From positions 68,900-132,899 of the forward strand of contig DATNDR010000074.1 of NCBI GenBank assembly GCA_035606945.1: 64,000 nt of DNA, given 5' to 3'. A model generated the notes under the pieces. That model saw nothing but the letters and a program-made list of their open reading frames with translations. It was not told the DNA's origin and did no database searches. A program made the position numbers and the translations under genes. The stretch is from GCA-003244245 sp035606945. GTDB taxonomy: Bacteria; Actinomycetota; Actinomycetes; Mycobacteriales; Pseudonocardiaceae. Below are positions 43,662-51,457 of this stretch, in pieces. Numbering within the stretch: the first letter of the stretch is position 1; each line of letters opens with the position of its first letter.

Positions 43662-43727
43662 TCCGCGCCGACCGCGAGGAGTCAGCAGCCGGCGGTCGTC
43701 GTCCCCGATTGACCGCAACGGTGCTAC

Positions 43728-44009
43728 CTAGGCTGGCGGAACATCCGGGAAGGGATGCGGTGCGAGGGCGAAGCGGTACGCCTGCTGGCCGTCTGTGCTG
43801 TCGAGGCGCTGCACGTCGAGCACCATGTCGTCGAGCGCCTGTGCAGCGACCGGCTCCAGGAAGACGACAGCCGCGCCGCCCTGCACGATCGTGTCCCCGG
43901 CGGCCGGTTGGGGCACCATCGACAGTTCGAGGGAGTGTTCGTCGTGCTCGGTGACACTGACGGCCTCGACGCGCAATCCGGATCCCTCGGGCATCTGTGT
44001 GGACGCCAA
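43728..44009 (-). CDS. HesB-like Fe-S biosynthesis family protein, N-terminus uncertain
   Basis: Minus-strand frame with the HesB-like pattern of small actinobacterial Fe-S-associated proteins: MPEGSGLRVEAVSV, ELSMVPQPAAGDTIV, AAVVFLEPVAAQALDDMVLDV and YRFALAP at the end. No Cys is present, as in many members. Upstream in frame the sequence continues ATSGRAQTIASLL before a TGA, which is the expected first helix, but no ATG or GTG is available. TTG 44009 is the only start in the frame. Either the start codon is lost, a non-standard start is used, or a base is missing upstream. Confidence 0.6.
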   Translation of the reverse strand: MASTQMPEGSGLRVEAVSVTEHDEHSLELSMVPQPAAGDTIVQGGAAVVFLEPVAAQALDDMVLDVQRLDSTDGQQAYRFALAPHPFPDVPPA

Positions 44010-44302
44010 GAGGCTGGCGATGGTCTGGGCGCGACCTGAAGTCGCCGCTCAAAGGGCTTAGGACGCGAGGTTTTCGCATTCCACCCCATAAGCCACCATT
44101 TGCCGTGGGGTTGCGAGATGTCGACCCCACGCACAGGCTGGAAGTCGATGGCTCCCGATGATCATATCTGTCCGGATGCCACGGCGAGAGATCGCCGAAT
44201 AGGGGACGACGTATCGATCCCGACTAAACCCCGGGCACGACCTGCCCCCCGTTGGTAGCGGTGCGAGTCGTACCGACGCCGCTGGCACAACTGAGAGGTG
44301 AG

Positions 44303-45673
44303 ATGGAGAACCGACCTTTGGGTGACAGTTCTGGCAGTTGGCGGGTGCTCCTCGTCGGGCCCGGTGAGCTGCCCGATGCCACGCAGCGGGCGCTGCATGC
44401 CGCCGCGGCCCAGGTGACCCGCCTGGTGCAGCCGAGTGATACCGACATCCGCGAGGCGCTGACCGAGCAGGTCGACTCCGTGATCATATGCTCCAGGGAT
44501 GATGCGGTGACGCTTCGGCTGGCGCTCGTTGTGGAGCATGTTCGTCCCGGGGTGCCTCTGATCGTCACGGTGCACGGCCGAATCGTCAGTTCCCAGTTGG
44601 AGCGCGCGGTGAGCAATATCCGCGTCACATCCATGGCCGAGATCGTGGCACCCACGCTGGCCGGGCCCAGCCTTGATGATCGCCTGCTGTGGGTGAGGCG
44701 CACGCCGGAGGGATTTTCCGGTGTGCGGGCAGACCACGCGAAACTACAGTTGGTGACGATCGAGGCGCCAGGCCGCCATCGCTGGCAGCAACTGCTGGCG
44801 GGCCTCGGCTCGCTTGTTCGGCCCTTCGAGCCCAGCGCCCAGATCCTGATTGCTGGCCTGTTCGGTTTTCTGTTCATACTGGTGCTCGAGACCGTGGGGA
44901 CGATCTTGCTCCTTGACCGGTCCCTCATCGATGGCTTCTACGCGGCAACCAAGACCATCGTCACCGTCGGACCGGACCAGGCCGTTGAGCAGGGCCCCGG
45001 CTGGTTCAAGGTCTTCTCGGCGGTAAACATGCTCCTGGCCGTTGCCTTCACTGCGCTGTTCACCGCCGGAGTCGTCGAGCGCCTCCTGGACCGCCGGCTC
45101 ACCACACTCTTCGGCTCCCGGAGGGTTCCCCGCAAGGGCCACGTCGTGGTCGTAGGTCTCGGCCAGGTTGGGTTACGCCTGTGTCTGCTGTTGCGCGAGC
45201 TTGGCGTACCCACGGTGGCGGTCGAAAGCGACCCGGACCGCTACAACGTCGCACGGGCGAAAAACTACGGCCTCCCCGTGGTGATCGGCCGGGGCGGCAG
45301 CCACTTTCTGCTCAGGCGGCTTTCACTACACCGGGCGCGAGCGCTGGCGGCGGTGACCAGCCACGAGATTGAGAACATCTCGGTTGCGGTGGCCGCGCTG
45401 GGCATGCAGGACAGTCTCCGCACGATCCTGCGGGCCGGGCGTGGGGAAGTGGTGAATGAGACGCGTTCGCTGTTCCGCATCGGCGTGGTGCGAGACGTCT
45501 ACCGGATCGGGGGCACCTTGCTCGCCGCTGCGGCGTTGGGCTCGAACGCGGTGGGGGCCTTCCTCCGCGAGCAGACGGTGTACCTGATCATGCCCGATGG
45601 ACGGATCGAGCCCTTCCGGGCCGATGCGCAGACCGCTTCAGCTGCATCGGCTGCGCTAGAGGCTCGAAACTGA
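44303..45673 (+). CDS. Potassium-channel-like protein: N-terminal Rossmann domain, two TM helices, C-terminal RCK/TrkA-N
   Basis: Start set at ATG 44303 with GAGAGGTGAG upstream. The 456-residue protein has an N-terminal Rossmann-like half (WRVLLVGPGELPDATQRAL, residues about 10-130). Helix 1 (about 181-204), a pore loop (TKTIVTVGPDQ, about 216-226) and helix 2 (about 236-262) follow. The C-terminal RCK domain has GHVVVVGLGQVGLRLCLLL, the NAD-type Gly motif, and AVESDPDRYNVARAKNYGL. This is a two-TM ligand-gated K+ channel plan, but the filter reads TVGPD, not TVGYGD, so K+ selectivity is doubtful. Confidence 0.75.
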   Translation: MENRPLGDSSGSWRVLLVGPGELPDATQRALHAAAAQVTRLVQPSDTDIREALTEQVDSVIICSRDDAVTLRLALVVEHVRPGVPLIVTVHGRIVSSQLERAVSNIRVTSMAEIVAPTLAGPSLDDRLLWVRRTPEGFSGVRADHAKLQLVTIEAPGRHRWQQLLAGLGSLVRPFEPSAQILIAGLFGFLFILVLETVGTILLLDRSLIDGFYAATKTIVTVGPDQAVEQGPGWFKVFSAVNMLLAVAFTALFTAGVVERLLDRRLTTLFGSRRVPRKGHVVVVGLGQVGLRLCLLLRELGVPTVAVESDPDRYNVARAKNYGLPVVIGRGGSHFLLRRLSLHRARALAAVTSHEIENISVAVAALGMQDSLRTILRAGRGEVVNETRSLFRIGVVRDVYRIGGTLLAAAALGSNAVGAFLREQTVYLIMPDGRIEPFRADAQTASAASAALEARN

Positions 45674-45688
45674 GACGGCGCGTCTGTC

Positions 45689-45892
45689 TCACCGAGTAGC
45701 ACCTGCTGGGACAACGTATCCGCGCTGGCCTCCACGGCTGCCCAGCTCATCGAGATACTCCCGGACGTCCAGCCGCCCGGCCCTGACCAGCTCTCCAGCG
45801 GTGCGCCGGGGCCGTCCGTGTCTTGCCCACAGCGCTGAAGTGGGTGCAGTCCGTACATGGGACAGCCACGCTCTCGCCCCCGCGTGCGCCAT
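45689..45892 (-). CDS. Doubtful small ORF downstream of an iron box
   Basis: A 67-residue frame from ATG 45892. The middle (AGELVRAGRLDVREYLDELG) is a plausible helix, but the ends are Arg/Ala-rich, no ribosome site is visible (ccactcca before the ATG) and no family is recognised. The iron box lies 27 bases upstream on the same strand, which is the main reason to list it. Confidence 0.2.
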   Translation of the reverse strand: MAHAGARAWLSHVRTAPTSALWARHGRPRRTAGELVRAGRLDVREYLDELGSRGGQRGYVVPAGATR

Positions 45893-45918
45893 TGGAGTGG
45901 TTAGGGTGGCCCTGTCTC

Positions 45919-45937
45919 GCAGGTAAGCCTAACCTTA
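45919..45937. promoter_or_regulatory. DtxR/IdeR-like iron box
   Basis: The 19 bases gcaggtaagcctaacctta match 15 of 19 positions of the mycobacterial IdeR consensus TTAGGTTAGSCTAACCTAA. In actinobacteria such sites repress iron-uptake genes when iron is replete. Here the only frame directly behind it is the doubtful ORF at 45689-45892, so its target is unclear. Confidence 0.55.
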
Positions 45938-46031
45938 GGTAGCGAATGTCAATGGCACCTCCCTGATTGGCGGCGCCCATCCGGGCTCCGGCTCGAAGGA
46001 GTCCGCCGGCACTCCCCCTCGGTCCGGCGGC

Positions 46032-46073
46032 GCCGCGCCGCAGCGGGACGTCCCCAGTCCGCTGCGGCGCGGC
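46032..46073. terminator. 15-bp hairpin, possible bidirectional terminator
   Basis: Arms gccgcgccgcagcgg (46032-46046) and its exact complement (46059-46073), with a 12-base loop, followed on the plus strand by aactttg. It lies between the channel gene and the convergent ABM-like gene and may end transcription from either side. Confidence 0.5.
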
Positions 46074-46243
46074 AACTTTGCTGAACCCGGCGAAGTGGAA
46101 TACGCGCTGCCACCACCTGCTCGTGACCGGCATGGGGGAGTACACCCGAGTGGAGTCGTCGGGATACTCCCTTACGGCATGGACCAGCTGACCGAGCGGC
46201 ACATTTCGCTGCTGATCTCCTCGCGCGTTAACGCAGGGGTCTG

Positions 46244-46531
46244 TTACAAGTTGGCAAGAACCTCCCGGACCTCAACGGTGCGGAAGGTGATACCTGGCGG
46301 TGCACCGGGAGGGGCCTCGCCGATGTGGAACCGGCTGGCCAGCTTTTCCGCATCGTCTTGAGAATCAAAGACGGCTACAGAGATGCCGCGGCCGCCCTGT
46401 GGGGCGAGCCAATATGCGGCGCGAGCGCCGGCCTCGTGTGCCATCGGGGGTGCGTTTTCTTGCAGGTGTTTGCGAGCGTGCTCTAACGAGAAGCCATCCT
46501 CGACGTCGACTTCGATGAACAGTGCGTGCAT
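46244..46531 (-). CDS. ABM-like dimeric alpha/beta-barrel protein
   Basis: A 95-residue protein from ATG 46531 with TTGGAGG upstream. HALFIEVDVEDGFSLEHARKHL, GARAAYWLAPQGGRGISVAVFDS, DDAEKLASRFHIG and a final TVEVREVLANL strand fit the ferredoxin-like dimeric fold of antibiotic-biosynthesis-monooxygenase-like proteins. Catalytic role not predictable. Follows the MBL-fold gene by 23 bases on the same strand, likely one operon. Confidence 0.7.
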   Translation of the reverse strand: MHALFIEVDVEDGFSLEHARKHLQENAPPMAHEAGARAAYWLAPQGGRGISVAVFDSQDDAEKLASRFHIGEAPPGAPPGITFRTVEVREVLANL

Positions 46532-46554
46532 GATGCCTCCAACCGAAATTGTGA

Positions 46555-47361
46555 TCAGGTAACAGCTGGTTCGAAGCTGGCGAGCATTGCTTCCAGCGCA
46601 CGTTGGTCGGGCCCGACGAACGGGTCGGCTTGCGGCGCCGCGGTGAGCATCTCGAGGAACTGTGATGTGAGCCCGACGGCGGGAGGTAGATGCGTGCTGA
46701 GAATCGCTGCGGGGTCCATCGCGCGTATCGGCTCGATGGTTTGGAGATAGCGCGCAACGTCCGTGGTGTGCACCCAGGGGCTGTCAACTGTGGCCCAGAG
46801 CAGTTGCCCGGAGCGGAGCTGGTCTGTCGGAACCTCTGCGACGTCGCTGCACCCGGCGAGTTCAGCGCTTGGCATGGGCGCGCCGAAGCAGTCGGAGCTG
46901 AAGCAGGTTTGTGAGCGGTCGTCGTAGAGGCCGATTGTTGCGGGGTTGTCGAATAACGGCGGTCTGAACGCCGTGAGGGTCCGGTCGCCTACCTGCAGTG
47001 ATTGGCCGGGATTGAGCAAGTGGAGCCGATCAAGTGGCACTGGCCGCTCCGTCGACAGGATGCCGGCGCCAAGAAACGTAGTGACCAGCCGCGCGTGAGG
47101 TGCCGCATCGAGCAGGTCGAACAGCGCTCCGGTGTGATCTCGATCAGGATGGGTCAACCAGATCCATCGCACGTCAGCTGGATTGACGACCGATCCCAGC
47201 GTATCCATGAAGCCCCGACCCGGCAGGCTTAGGCCGGTGTCGACGACGACGGGCTCGGCAGCGTGCAGGACGAACGCGTTCACCGGCAGGAAACCAATGC
47301 CGGGCACCTCGAGGTGGTCGTTTAAGACGCTGATGTCGCCGGCGAGCCGGTGAATGTGCAT
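46555..47361 (-). CDS. MBL-fold metallo-hydrolase
   Basis: Start set at ATG 47361 (MHIHRLAGDISVLND) with GGAGG upstream; the frame is open to 47418. The 268-residue enzyme has the metallo-beta-lactamase fold: NAFVLHAAEPVVVDTGLSLPGR and IWLTHPDRDHTGALFDLL, where the usual HxHxDH is HPDRDH. CFSSDCFGAPM supplies the bridging Asp, and ILSTHLPPAVG the late His. The change of the second His to Asp resembles flavodiiron-type HxExDH/HxDxDH variants, so a redox or hydrolase role is open. Operon with the ABM-like gene. Confidence 0.85.
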   Translation of the reverse strand: MHIHRLAGDISVLNDHLEVPGIGFLPVNAFVLHAAEPVVVDTGLSLPGRGFMDTLGSVVNPADVRWIWLTHPDRDHTGALFDLLDAAPHARLVTTFLGAGILSTERPVPLDRLHLLNPGQSLQVGDRTLTAFRPPLFDNPATIGLYDDRSQTCFSSDCFGAPMPSAELAGCSDVAEVPTDQLRSGQLLWATVDSPWVHTTDVARYLQTIEPIRAMDPAAILSTHLPPAVGLTSQFLEMLTAAPQADPFVGPDQRALEAMLASFEPAVT

Positions 47362-47756
47362 GGGTCCTCCTAGAGTCGCGTCGGCACGTCGAGACCGCAG
47401 CTCACTTTCGTCTGCCACGCCGACCCCGACATCGATAGCGGGATGCTTGCAAAATCTTTTATCCCCGGATGCGTGGCGCGCGCGATACCATCGAAGTTGT
47501 GGCTGCAGAGAGTATCGGCGGCATCCACGTCGGCGTAACGAGCAAGCGTCTACACCGCTCGAATAGCGTAGTACGCTCGCGACAGGTGAGCAGTCATTTA
47601 CTCAGCGCCAACGGTATGTATAGCACGGTTGCCCCCCAAATGACGCCGCTCTGTATTTTCCTGCAGCGCCGGTACTGCTTTTTCCGCGCCTATTGTCGAA
47701 ATAGTAGACTGGCGATTTGATCGAACCGCACAGCCTGAACGCGGTAGGAGGTCCGC
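47362..47756. other. Intergenic region with AT-rich promoter segment
   Basis: About 395 bases upstream of the tiny ORFs. The part 47580-47720 has lower GC than its surroundings (tatgtatagcacgg near 47615 may hold a -10 site). No gene recognised. Confidence 0.45.
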
Positions 47757-47861
47757 ATGCCGGAGTTCACTGCCCTGCCTCACGTGCCGGGACTGGGACA
47801 ACCGGGCACGGGGCTGCGAGCAGCAGATGTTCTACCGCCCAGGGCATCCGTGAGCCGATGA
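47757..47861 (+). CDS. Tiny ORF 1 (34 residues) with strong ribosome site
   Basis: ATG 47757 preceded by GTAGGAGGTCCGC, one of the best ribosome sites in the window. The product begins MPEFTALPHVPGLGQPGTGL and ends in PPRASVSR. Its TGA overlaps the ATG of tiny ORF 2 (ATGA), typical of coupled translation. No family recognised. The RBS, the overlap and the terminator after ORF 2 make a real translated unit plausible. Confidence 0.45.
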   Translation: MPEFTALPHVPGLGQPGTGLRAADVLPPRASVSR

Positions 47862-47986
47862 CAGATCGGGCACTTCGCCTCAAGGCGGCTACTGTGCGTA
47901 GCTACAGCGAGGTCGCGTCCGTCTACCTGGTGAATCCTGGCAAGATCTGCAACATTGCCGTAGGCACCAGCGATAGGGACGGGTAG
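47858..47986 (+). CDS. Tiny ORF 2 (42 residues), coupled to ORF 1
   Basis: ATG 47858, overlapping the stop of ORF 1, to a TAG at 47984-47986, three bases before a terminator hairpin. The product begins MTDRALRLKAATVRSYSEVA, then YLVNPGKICNIAVGTSD. Leader-like N-terminal half and a short C-terminal half with one Cys. It may be a small peptide precursor or an attenuator leader for the aldo/keto reductase gene downstream. No family recognised. Confidence 0.4.
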   Translation: MTDRALRLKAATVRSYSEVASVYLVNPGKICNIAVGTSDRDG

Positions 47987-47988
47987 AG

Positions 47989-48031
47989 CCCCGTGATGCT
48001 GTTGGACCCCCGACCCGGCAGCGTCACGGGG
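47989..48031 (+). terminator. Rho-independent-type terminator before the aldo/keto reductase gene
   Basis: Stem arms ccccgtgatgctg (47989-48001) and cagcgtcacgggg (48019-48031), 13 pairs with one G-T, a 17-base loop, and a pyrimidine tail (cttcttcc). It ends the tiny-ORF transcript; readthrough would reach the gene at 48144, so attenuation is possible. Confidence 0.65.
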
Positions 48032-48143
48032 CTTCTTCCATGTGGCTGCTCGCGGCCCCGTCGGCTGCCGCGATCGCGCGGATCGCCATGGATGTCTGGC
48101 GCATGCTCCTCGTGGGCAGCCGAGGCGGCCGACTGGAGGAGTA

Positions 48144-48992
48144 ATGGCAGAGCGGACGCGGCAGATCCGCGGAGTGACGGTGCCAACCCTGCTCTATGGC
48201 ACAGCCTGGAAGGAACAGCGAACAGCACACGTCGTTGAGCAGGCGCTCAGTATGGGGTTCCGCGGGGTGGACACGGCCAACCAGCGTCGGCATTACCTCG
48301 AAGCCGAGGTCGGACGTGCACTGCGGGCTGAGTTGGAGCGAGGAACGCTGCGCCGCGAAGACGTCTTCGTGCAAACCAAATTCACCTTCCGCGCGTACCA
48401 GGATCACCGATTGCCCTATGCTCCGACCGCGCCCGTCGCGCGTCAGGTGGAACAATCCTTCGAGAGTTCGCTGTCACACCTCGGTGTGGACGTAGTGGAT
48501 TCTTATCTTCTGCACGCTCCCTCTCAGCCGCAGAGACTGTCCACGGCTGATATCGAAGCCTGGCGGGCCATGGAAACCCTTCACGAGGCGGGCCGGGCGC
48601 GCATCATAGGAGTGAGCAACTTCGTACCCGATCAGCTGGTAGCTCTGCTTCGCACCGTGCGGGTGCGGCCGACATTCGTGCAGAACCGTTGCTATGCATC
48701 GCAGGGATGGGACGCGAGCGTGCGGGCCATCTGTTCTCGTGAAGGGATGACCTATCAGGGATTCTCACTGCTCACTGCCAACGAAGGAGTTCTTCGCGGC
48801 GCGCTCGTTCACGGCATCGCCCGCCGCCACCAGCAGTCCCCGGCGCAGGTGATCCTTCGCTTTGCACTTCAGCTGGGAATGATCGTCCTCACCGGCACGA
48901 CCAACCCCCAGCACATGGCCGATGATCTCGCTGCGTACGAGTTCACGCTGACGTCTGCCGACATGAACGCGCTCGAGCACGCCGAAACCTAG
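48144..48992 (+). CDS. Aldo/keto reductase family protein
   Basis: Start set at ATG 48144 with CTGGAGGAG upstream; the frame is open to 48042. The 282-residue TIM-barrel protein has RGVDTANQRRHYLEAEVGRAL (Asp and Tyr of the catalytic tetrad), DVFVQTKFTF (Lys), VDSYLLHAPS (His), ARIIGVSNFVPDQL and GMIVLTGTTNP. Uses NADPH to reduce an aldehyde or ketone; substrate unknown. Lies downstream of the tiny-ORF unit and its terminator. Confidence 0.88.
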   Translation: MAERTRQIRGVTVPTLLYGTAWKEQRTAHVVEQALSMGFRGVDTANQRRHYLEAEVGRALRAELERGTLRREDVFVQTKFTFRAYQDHRLPYAPTAPVARQVEQSFESSLSHLGVDVVDSYLLHAPSQPQRLSTADIEAWRAMETLHEAGRARIIGVSNFVPDQLVALLRTVRVRPTFVQNRCYASQGWDASVRAICSREGMTYQGFSLLTANEGVLRGALVHGIARRHQQSPAQVILRFALQLGMIVLTGTTNPQHMADDLAAYEFTLTSADMNALEHAET

Positions 48993-49088
48993 TAAGAGCG
49001 ACGTTTAGCGGGTATGTACTGGGCATGGGCCACTCGCTGAGCCCCGAGTCGCGCCTTGGTTGCTGCACTCGGTCCGGGTGGTGATGTC

Positions 49089-50066
49089 ATGTTCGTTGTC
49101 ATCGGGGAGGCGCTTGTCGACCTGGTCGGCCAGCGTGGAGGTCGTACGTTCGTCGCCCATCCGGGCGGTAGCCCGGCTAATGTCGCGCTCGGTCTGGCAC
49201 GGCTGGGTGTTCCGGTGACGCTCATGACTCGCCTCGGGCATGACGGGCTGGGCGAGATGATCTTTGAGCATCTGCGGGCCGGCGGCGTCCGGGTCAACGG
49301 AGGTCCCCCCGCCTTGTCGACCAGCCTGGCCATTGCGACGCTCGCCGCGGGTATCGCGTCGTACGACTTCCGGATCGATTGGGACATGCCCGCTCTCGCG
49401 CCGCTGCCGATCGAGGCTCGCTGCCTGCACACCGGTTCGCTGGCGACGGCTCTGCCGCCCGGCAACGCCAGCGTCATCGATCTGGTCGAGCGAGAGCGCA
49501 CGAGGGGTCGGGTGACGATCTCCTACGACCCGAATGTACGGCCGGCTCTGCTGGGTGACGCGGCGCAGGCGCGGACGGAGATCGAGCATCTGGTTGCCCT
49601 TTCCGACGTAGTCAAGGTCAGCGACGAAGACCTTCGGTGGCTCTATCCCGATCAGCCCGATGAGCTCGTGGCACAGCACTGGCTGGGGTCAGGACCGGCA
49701 CTGGTGGTGGTGACCCGCGGTGGGATGGGCGTCTACGCCGTCTGCGCCGGCGTCGAGTTGTACCGACCTGCCGTGCCGATCGACCTGGTGGACACCGTCG
49801 GCGCAGGTGATTCCTTCACCTCCGGGCTGCTCGAGGCGCTGCACCGGGCCGACCTGATCGGCGGATCGCGGCGCGCGGCTGTAGCGGCGATCGACGAGTC
49901 GACCCTGGCCAGCGTCGTGGACGCGGCGGCCATGACCGCGGCGATCACTTGTTCCCGGCCGGGTGCCGACCCGCCGACACGACCCGAGATCGACGCGCTG
50001 ATCGCGGCCCGGGACTGCTCCAACGACGCGTCGGGTGCTGGGCGTGGCCACTTGCCCACCGTCTGA
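49089..50066 (+). CDS. PfkB-family sugar kinase (fructokinase-like)
   Basis: Start set at ATG 49089 (MFVVIGEALVDLVGQRGG); the frame is open to 49056. The 325-residue enzyme has the ribokinase N-motif HPGGSPANVALGLARLGVPV and the C-motif DLVDTVGAGDSFTSGLLEAL with catalytic Asp. The fructokinase pattern VSYDPNVRP appears as TISYDPNVRPALLGD. It phosphorylates a sugar, probably fructose or a related ketose. A symporter gene follows 32 bases downstream, then a sugar-binding lipoprotein gene, forming an uptake-and-activation cluster. Confidence 0.88.
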   Translation: MFVVIGEALVDLVGQRGGRTFVAHPGGSPANVALGLARLGVPVTLMTRLGHDGLGEMIFEHLRAGGVRVNGGPPALSTSLAIATLAAGIASYDFRIDWDMPALAPLPIEARCLHTGSLATALPPGNASVIDLVERERTRGRVTISYDPNVRPALLGDAAQARTEIEHLVALSDVVKVSDEDLRWLYPDQPDELVAQHWLGSGPALVVVTRGGMGVYAVCAGVELYRPAVPIDLVDTVGAGDSFTSGLLEALHRADLIGGSRRAAVAAIDESTLASVVDAAAMTAAITCSRPGADPPTRPEIDALIAARDCSNDASGAGRGHLPTV

Positions 50067-50098
50067 TCCTGGCACGTCCGGCCGCGAAGGGAGCCGCG

Positions 50099-51442
50099 AT
50101 GAGCACAATCGAGCAGCCGGCGGGCTCGAACCGGGCGACCGCTCAGCCGTTCGTCTACAAGCACATGATCGTGCTGTTCGCTGTCGTGGTCTGCTGCTTC
50201 ACCGCATGGGGAATCGCCGCAGACATGACCGCTCCCATGGTGGCGGCCTTCAAGCGGATCTTCACCATGAGCACGTTCCAGGCGTCGCTGGTGCAGTTTG
50301 CCTACTACGGGGCCTATTTCGCGCTCGCCCTGCCGGCGGCGTTCATCAATCAGCGGTTCGGCTACAAGACCGGGGTGTTGACCGGACTCGGCCTGGCGTC
50401 GCTGGGTGCCTTGTCCTTCTACCCGGCCAGCAAGATCATGACCTACTCCGTGTTCCTGGTGGCGCTGTTTGCGCTCGCCGCCGGGTTATCGATCCTGGAG
50501 ACGTCGGCAAATCCTTTTGTCATCTCGATGGGCCCGGAAGCCAACAGCACCCGGCGGCTGAACCTGGCGCAGGCGTTCAACCCGGTCGGCACCAATATCG
50601 GAGTCTTACTCGCCACCGTCCTCGTCCTACCCAAGCTGAATTCGCCGATCGACCGTGGCTCGGTGACCCCCGAGCAGTTGCGTATTATCCAGGCTGAGGA
50701 GCTGAAGGCGGTCATGGTGCCCTACATCGGGCTGGCCGTCCTGCTGCTGGTGATCTGGGTGGCCATTGCGGTCCAGAAGGCTCCGGCGATCCGGGAGGAA
50801 TTTCCGCCGGCAAGCCCTAGCGCAGGGCCGCGCGGCGAGATCATCGGGCGGCTCTGGAGAAACCGAACCTATCGGTTCGGCGTCATCGCGCAGTTCTTCA
50901 ACATCGCCGCCCAGGTGTGCACCTGGACGTTCATGATCCAGTATACCGAGCAGGCCCTGCACGGGAGCCTGGAGCTGGGCGGTTTCGTACTGCAGATCAG
51001 CCTGCTGGTTTTTCTCGGCTCCCGATTCCTGATGACCTGGTTGATGGGGTATTTCCGGGCCACCGCGCTCATGGCGATACTCGGCGGCCTGGCGGTGTTG
51101 CTGTGCATCTATGCCATGTCCAGCCCGGACCTCGGCGGCGTCATCGCGGTAGCGGCACTGTCGTTCTGCCTGTCGCTGATGTTCCCCACCATCTACGGCG
51201 TCGCGTTGCAGGGGCTGGGGCCGGCAACCAAGTTCGGTGCGGCCGGTCTGGTCATGGCGATCGTCGGCGGCGCGCTGATGCCGCTGATCCAAGGGAGGGT
51301 CATCGACGCGACGAGCCCGGCATTCTCCTTCATCGTGCCGGCCGCCTGTTACGCGGTGGTGATGGCCTACGCGCTCTACGACCTCGGGGCGACACAACCG
51401 GTCGCGCGCGGCGCGCCGGAGCCGGTGCCTGCCCATACCTGA
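50099..51442 (+). CDS. FucP-family sugar:proton symporter
   Basis: Start set at ATG 50099 with AAGGGAG upstream; the frame is open to 49949. The 447-residue MFS protein has family motifs AAFKRIFTMSTFQASLVQFAYYGAYF and LPAAFINQRFGYKTG after TM2, LSILETSANPFVISMGPE in TM5 and RRLNLAQAFNPVGTNIG, as in L-fucose permease. AALQGLGPATKFGAAG-like VALQGLGPATKFGAAGLVMA closes the C-terminal half. It takes up fucose or a similar sugar. Between a PfkB kinase and a sugar-binding protein. Confidence 0.9.
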   Translation: MSTIEQPAGSNRATAQPFVYKHMIVLFAVVVCCFTAWGIAADMTAPMVAAFKRIFTMSTFQASLVQFAYYGAYFALALPAAFINQRFGYKTGVLTGLGLASLGALSFYPASKIMTYSVFLVALFALAAGLSILETSANPFVISMGPEANSTRRLNLAQAFNPVGTNIGVLLATVLVLPKLNSPIDRGSVTPEQLRIIQAEELKAVMVPYIGLAVLLLVIWVAIAVQKAPAIREEFPPASPSAGPRGEIIGRLWRNRTYRFGVIAQFFNIAAQVCTWTFMIQYTEQALHGSLELGGFVLQISLLVFLGSRFLMTWLMGYFRATALMAILGGLAVLLCIYAMSSPDLGGVIAVAALSFCLSLMFPTIYGVALQGLGPATKFGAAGLVMAIVGGALMPLIQGRVIDATSPAFSFIVPAACYAVVMAYALYDLGATQPVARGAPEPVPAHT

Positions 51443-51457
51443 CCAGGAGAACCGACC

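Larger units (their letters stand above)
45674..46243. other. Large intergenic region with an iron box and a strong hairpin
   Basis: About 570 bases between the channel gene and the ABM-like gene. It holds a DtxR/IdeR-like iron box (45919-45937), a 15-bp hairpin (46032-46073) and only weak coding frames, the best being a 67-residue minus-strand frame at 45689-45892. No gene with a known family is seen. Confidence 0.5.

Noticed and set aside
43060..44130. A 356-residue minus-strand open frame
   Set aside because: It is Arg/Gly-rich, overlaps the PASTA gene and the HesB-like frame, and has no motif.
47419..47756. Short plus-strand frames (for example from 47469)
   Set aside because: No ribosome site, no motif and uneven codon use; treated as promoter region.
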